Shown in pieces: positions 23,746-27,364 of a DNA stretch of 27,364 nt. Positions within the stretch are counted from its first letter, which is position 1. Each line of letters opens with the position of its first letter. The notes under the pieces were generated by a model that worked only from the letters and a program-made list of their open reading frames with translations, was not told the origin of the DNA and made no database searches. This DNA comes from WRCA01 sp964587855 (GTDB lineage: Bacteria > Pseudomonadota > Alphaproteobacteria > Rs-D84), in assembly GCA_964587855.1 (NCBI GenBank), contig CAZPLT010000010.1, positions 1-27,364 on the forward strand. The letters are read 5' to 3'. The position numbers and the translations under genes were made by a program.

Positions 23746-26225
23746 TATTGTATTGCTTCTGGAACCAATGATACATCAAACAAAGTAGTGTTAGTTATAG
23801 AATTAGTAGTTTGGCAAATTTCGTTTGCCCCAGAAGTTGTTTTTCCAAATGGGCAAATTTTATTTGTATTATCTTCATCGGATGGTGTTAATAAAATACT
23901 GCGATCACAATAGCAATTAGTAGTACCATCACAACTACAATTTACACCATTAGGAGGATTGGTACCATATGGTAAATAGGCATATTGCCCTGGAACACAT
24001 TTAAGTGATGTTCCGTCATTACTGCGTCTTCCGCCATTTTCCCAGCAAAGGCATGCACCCCATGATGGAGTATCAACTTTATACCAATAATTTAATGGGC
24101 ACATATTTTCCCCAGATGATACACCATAATAAGTAGAAACGATAGTACTTACCATAGCGTTTGTAAAAGCAGCTTCACAATATGCTTTTTCCCCAGTAGT
24201 TGAATATTGATAATGACTTGATTGCAGGTTTAAATATCTTTTTTGTACAAATTGTCCGCCATAGTTTTGGCAGTCTGCCGACAAGCTGTTTACAATTTGA
24301 TTATAAATTTCTGTGGCTACACCACTTTTGTGCATTTGTTGTGTATCTATATTTCCAGTATTTGCATTGCTTATCGTTCGTAAACCATAATAAACATTAC
24401 TGCTGACAACAGATCTATCAAATCCGCCAAAAATATTACGGGCAAAGTCTGGATCATCTTCAGGATTACATGCATCAATAGCTAGTAATTTTTTAGCACA
24501 TGTTGATACATTAGATACGGAGGCAGACGTAAGAGTGGTATAATCATAAGTTTCAAATGTGAACCAATCCAATGCATATCCTGTAGAAAATACACCACTA
24601 AGTGGATTGTAAAAATTGTTATAAGAAGTTCCACCGAAATTATCAAAGCATTGTTTTACAACTGCACGGCAAGCATCGGTTAAATCTTGATCTTTGCGTG
24701 TTTCAATATACTGAGCAATAATCCCATTACCACTTGCATCGCCAAACATATTATCACATGCAGCAACATATTTGTTACATGTATCATCCAACAAGACGAT
24801 TGTACCGGGGGTTACATCCAGGGTTCCATTAACAATGCTTGACATAGCGGCAGTTATAGAAGTATTTCCATTCATATAACATGTGGAAACAAAATCCATA
24901 CAACCAGTTTTAATTTCATCAACTTTTTCACGTTGAGCATAATATATTGCAAGCATCGCTTTATCTAAATAATCAGACCATACGTCGTCAGCAATCTCTT
25001 CGCATTTATCCAATTCCGGTTGAGCAAATTCCTTAACCTTGGTTTCAAATGTAGTTACAAAAGAGCGATTATCAGGAATCTTGGCTAGTTTTTGATCGGC
25101 TAAAGCGGCGTTATTATCAAAGCTTAGCATTTCTTGTAATTTATAAAATTCAACAACACCTTCCAATGGTTTGCCAGTTGTGACATCAATATATTTTCCA
25201 TTATCCAAACATTTATGATAGTTCGTACCACAAACTTCTTCTGACAGAACTGCATTTTCAACAGCATGCAGGCATTCTGTTGCATCATAAGAATTTCGTT
25301 CTTGGCGATCTTTAACGCGCGCTAAATCCAGCAAAGCCCCCGCTTCTCGAACACTGGCAGTCATAGTTTTTTTTGTAGTATTTAATTGATTTTGTACGGT
25401 GTTGCAATCTTGTTCTATTGCCATTAAATACGCCGTTACGGAACGTTGTAAAGTGGAATCTGTGCAACTATCACTGACTGCATCACGACATTTGTTATAA
25501 ATCGCAGTATAAAGATTTTTTCCATTATATGCGGCGATTGCTTGACCATTATCAACAAATCCGAATCCCGAAGAATCATCCATTTTTAAACTTATAGAAT
25601 TTAATCCTTCATAAGCACCACCGACACTTGTGCTTTCACCCTTGATAGAATTCATAATTGCTTGCAGTAATGCGGCAGATGAAGATTTATCACCTGTCAG
25701 CGCATCTTCACCTTCGCTGGATTTTTTCATAGCGGCGGCTTGTTCGGCGGTTAATCCGACACTGTCCAAAGATTCAGTGAAAGTGGTCAGTTGAGCATTT
25801 GCTTCTTCCATAACGCTTTGTGCAGAAGTTATATCATAAATTCTGTCTGAACATGAACACCGTTGATAGTTTGTATTTTTGACTGTACAGAATTGATCCA
25901 TACAAGCAAAATAAGCAGATTTGCATTGGTCATATGCCGCACCAGTTCTGGTTGCAATGGTTTGCGATTCTTCGGCAGCGCGTGCTGTAACAACAGGTTT
26001 AGAAGCTGTTCTGACAGATACAGATGAACGTGTAGATGCGTTGGTTCGTTTGGTATTGGTTGATGATACTGCGCTGCGAGCAGAAATCTTGGCCACGGCC
26101 GAGTTTACTGTGCGTGTCGAGTTTTCTGTTGCTGGTCGACCCGAGCGTGCTTCGCGACCGACAGCAAAACCAGGTGCAATAAAGCACGTACAATAAATCG
26201 CTAAAAATGCGACAATCTTTCTCAT
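23745..26225 (-). CDS. large secreted cysteine-rich protein, function unknown
   Basis: The 826-residue protein has a signal peptide (basic MRK, hydrophobic IVAFLAIYCTCFIAP, probable cleavage after GFA near residue 21), then a low-complexity Ser/Thr/Arg/Ala linker to about residue 90. After that come many cysteines, starting with CKSAYFACMDQFC and RCSCSDRIYD near 105-135. The middle is helical with paired cysteines. The C-terminal 120 residues are a dense cysteine region: NMCPLNYWYKV, WGACLCWENGG and NCSCDGTTNCYCD. No catalytic motif is seen. It is the first gene of an operon with hemW and the M3 peptidase. An exported, disulphide-rich surface or envelope protein is likely; no function is assigned. 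Confidence 0.8.
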   Translation of the reverse strand: MRKIVAFLAIYCTCFIAPGFAVGREARSGRPATENSTRTVNSAVAKISARSAVSSTNTKRTNASTRSSVSVRTASKPVVTARAAEESQTIATRTGAAYDQCKSAYFACMDQFCTVKNTNYQRCSCSDRIYDITSAQSVMEEANAQLTTFTESLDSVGLTAEQAAAMKKSSEGEDALTGDKSSSAALLQAIMNSIKGESTSVGGAYEGLNSISLKMDDSSGFGFVDNGQAIAAYNGKNLYTAIYNKCRDAVSDSCTDSTLQRSVTAYLMAIEQDCNTVQNQLNTTKKTMTASVREAGALLDLARVKDRQERNSYDATECLHAVENAVLSEEVCGTNYHKCLDNGKYIDVTTGKPLEGVVEFYKLQEMLSFDNNAALADQKLAKIPDNRSFVTTFETKVKEFAQPELDKCEEIADDVWSDYLDKAMLAIYYAQREKVDEIKTGCMDFVSTCYMNGNTSITAAMSSIVNGTLDVTPGTIVLLDDTCNKYVAACDNMFGDASGNGIIAQYIETRKDQDLTDACRAVVKQCFDNFGGTSYNNFYNPLSGVFSTGYALDWFTFETYDYTTLTSASVSNVSTCAKKLLAIDACNPEDDPDFARNIFGGFDRSVVSSNVYYGLRTISNANTGNIDTQQMHKSGVATEIYNQIVNSLSADCQNYGGQFVQKRYLNLQSSHYQYSTTGEKAYCEAAFTNAMVSTIVSTYYGVSSGENMCPLNYWYKVDTPSWGACLCWENGGRRSNDGTSLKCVPGQYAYLPYGTNPPNGVNCSCDGTTNCYCDRSILLTPSDEDNTNKICPFGKTTSGANEICQTTNSITNTTLFDVSLVPEAIQ

Positions 26226-26236
26226 CCTTAACTCAG

Positions 26237-26266
26237 ATTGTAGCGAATTTTATAAAAGCTGGTCAA
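26237..26266 (-). promoter_or_regulatory. promoter of the cysteine-rich protein operon
   Basis: On the minus strand TTGACC (26266-26261) and TACAAT (26242-26237) are 18 bases apart. Initiation would fall about five bases before the ATG, so the mRNA would be nearly leaderless; an AAGG touching the ATG is too close to act as a ribosome binding site. Confidence 0.5.
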
Positions 26267-26327
26267 TAGTTTATTAGTATTTATTTACAGATATTAACAT
26301 CATCAATAATCAACAAGTACTTTCCCC

Positions 26328-26355
26328 TTGCAAATTTATTTTTTTTGGGTAAAAT
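26328..26355 (+). promoter_or_regulatory. promoter of the tRNA-Leu(CAG) gene
   Basis: TTGCAA and TAAAAT are 16 bases apart, with the tRNA beginning 12 bases after the -10. Confidence 0.55.
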
Positions 26356-26367
26356 TGGGCACGCTTG

Positions 26368-26452
26368 GCGGATATGGCGGAATTGGTAGACGCGCTAGTT
26401 TCAGGTACTAGTGGGGCAACCCTTGGAAGTTCGAGTCTTCTTATCCGCACCA
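26368..26452 (+). tRNA. tRNA-Leu (anticodon CAG)
   Basis: The acceptor GCGGATA pairs with TATCCGC; the anticodon stem CTAGT/ACTAG encloses TTCAGGT, anticodon CAG. A long variable arm (GGGGCAACCC) identifies a class II tRNA. CCA is encoded. Confidence 0.95.
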
Positions 26453-26587
26453 AAATTATTATAACGGCGCATCTAGCTTGCGTTTGTTCGTTTCGGCTCA
26501 GGTCATGTATGTTTAATACATTTCCATCGCCAAAACTTCACAATACGCGCTATCTGCACCATTCTAATAATTTTAAAAGTTAGGTTT

Positions 26588-26663
26588 GGGGTTGTAGCTC
26601 AGTTGGTAGAGCGCTGCGTTCGCAATGCAGAGGTCGTGAGTTCGAATCTCATCAGCTCCACCA
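26588..26663 (+). tRNA. tRNA-Ala (anticodon CGC)
   Basis: The acceptor GGGGTTG pairs with CAGCTCC using G-U pairs; the loop TTCGCAA gives anticodon CGC; D and T arms (GTTCGAAT) are normal. CCA is encoded. The 135 bases before it contain no gene but a locally GC-richer patch at about 26465-26515. Confidence 0.93.
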
Positions 26664-26720
26664 ATAAAGTATGGCATTAGTTAAAAAGTATGATATAGTA
26701 TACAAACACACAGCAAAACT

Positions 26721-26764
26721 GGTCTTGTGGCGGAATGGTAGACGCTGAGGACTTAAAATCTTAG
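26721..26764 (+). pseudogene. duplicated 5' half of tRNA-Leu(TAA)
   Basis: The first 40 bases match the intact tRNA-Leu at 26906 with a single A/T difference, through the acceptor 5' strand, D arm and anticodon loop CTTAAAA. Similarity stops in the 3' anticodon stem, and no T arm or acceptor 3' strand follows. It starts 185 bases before the intact gene, as an attachment-site scar would. Confidence 0.75.
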
Positions 26765-26775
26765 GGATTGTTTAG

Positions 26776-26844
26776 TTATACGTTGATAAAACAGCCTATA
26801 ATCAAGCAGTTATAAAAATTGCTGAAATGGTTATAAATTTGTAG
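26776..26844 (+). pseudogene. possible tail of a tyrosine integrase gene
   Basis: An open stretch ending in TAG reads DKTAYNQAVIKIAEMVINL, resembling the final AYNRA-x-helix of phage-type tyrosine integrases. It lies between the tRNA half and the intact tRNA, where such a gene end is expected. It is only 22 codons, preceded by a stop, so the assignment is tentative. Confidence 0.3.
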
Positions 26845-26905
26845 CCAACATATAGCCAATAAATTAAATAAAATTTATTGATTATATTTTTTAAATGGTG
26901 GATCT

Positions 26906-26992
26906 GGTCTTGTGGCGGAATGGTAGACGCTGTGGACTTAAAATCCATTGATCATTGCGATCGTGCGGGTTCAAGTCCCGCCAAGACCACCA
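26906..26992 (+). tRNA. tRNA-Leu (anticodon TAA)
   Basis: The acceptor GGTCTTG pairs with CAAGACC; the loop CTTAAAA gives anticodon TAA; the variable arm (GATCATTGCGATC) is long as in class II tRNAs. CCA is encoded and a terminator follows. Confidence 0.95.
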
Positions 26993-27002
26993 GAAAACTA
27001 AG

Positions 27003-27041
27003 AAAAAATACCGCTCTTGAAATATAGATGCGGTATTTTTT
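27003..27041 (+). terminator. terminator of the tRNA-Leu(TAA) transcript
   Basis: AAAAAATACCGC and GCGGTATTTTTT pair around a 15-base loop, ending in six T. Confidence 0.8.
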
Positions 27042-27364
27042 ATTGGCTATGTATCCGTGTCCAACAAAATATTTTTCAGTGCCGGGGGGGGTAAAAACTT
27101 ATAAGGACACAATGACAAATGATAGGGGGGGGATGGGGGACTTTACAAAACATCAAATCATTCATATAAATATATAATTCTGTAATCATATTATTCAAAG
27201 TATACACAATATAAAATTTCCAAAATTCAATATGTTAAACATTTTATTTGGCTGTTATTTTCTGATTGTAATTTTTCTGATCAAATGTTAATCTCATAAC
27301 TGTTAATTAGTTCTAACTGCCACAGAACACAGGTGCTTTTTTGTGTACAGAAAAAAGGATAAGA
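27042..27364. other. gene-free stretch with G tracts, probable leader of the next gene
   Basis: No convincing gene is present. Two runs of eight G lie at 27084-27091 and 27125-27132, the second followed by AT and five G. A 21-codon frame (27112-27177) with AAGGA upstream spans the second run; it could be a leader peptide or chance. The rest is very AT-rich. The last bases, AAAAAAGGATAAGA, look like a ribosome binding site for a gene starting just beyond the window. Confidence 0.5.

Overview
The window is AT-rich DNA that looks like a chromosome segment of an uncultured, probably host-associated alphaproteobacterium. The basis is family resemblance: the DnaB, holo-ACP synthase, pyruvate phosphate dikinase and S1 proteins look alphaproteobacterial, and the terminase resembles one I associate with podovirus-like prophages of Rhodospirillales-type genomes. 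No 16S gene is present, so placement is inference.

Region 1 (1-11457) is the remarkable part. It is a podovirus-type virion module on the minus strand. In transcription order it holds a SleB-type lysin, a holin-like protein, a scaffold-like protein, a lysine-rich histone H1-like protein, the capsid, a 76-residue capsid-neighbour protein, two tail-tube/nozzle proteins, a 116-residue protein, a short tail-fibre anchor, the terminase ATPase domain, the terminase nuclease domain, and the first codons of a probable portal gene cut by the window edge. The terminase is split at its interdomain linker. A 3.4 kb cassette separates the halves: a chromosomal-type dnaB, plus a divergent pair of a double-HTH regulator with a degenerate S24/LexA domain and a 211-residue unknown. 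No phage polymerase, integrase or replication gene is seen. The structural ORFs are mostly intact. The lysin carries one frameshift. The histone-like gene has its own promoter and terminators. The lysin and capsid genes are each preceded by a promoter-like site and then intrinsic terminators. A domesticated, possibly gene-transfer-agent-like particle module is a reasonable hypothesis; a decaying prophage is the alternative.

Region 2 (11470-15907) is host housekeeping: biotin-protein ligase with an overlapping winged-helix protein, pyruvate phosphate dikinase, holo-ACP synthase and tRNA-Pro(GGG). Region 3 (15974-17290) is an accessory scar with a small membrane protein and the C-terminal remnant of a large serine recombinase. 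Region 4 (17299-20679) holds a CorA-type metal transporter, a short adenylate kinase and ribosomal protein S1. Region 5 (20681-26266) is a tightly overlapping operon: a large secreted cysteine-rich protein of unknown function, HemW and a membrane-anchored M3 oligopeptidase. Region 6 (26328-27364) is a tRNA cluster, Leu(CAG), Ala(CGC) and Leu(TAA). It includes a duplicated 5' half of tRNA-Leu(TAA) beside what may be the tail of a tyrosine integrase, then a gene-free stretch with two eight-base G tracts.
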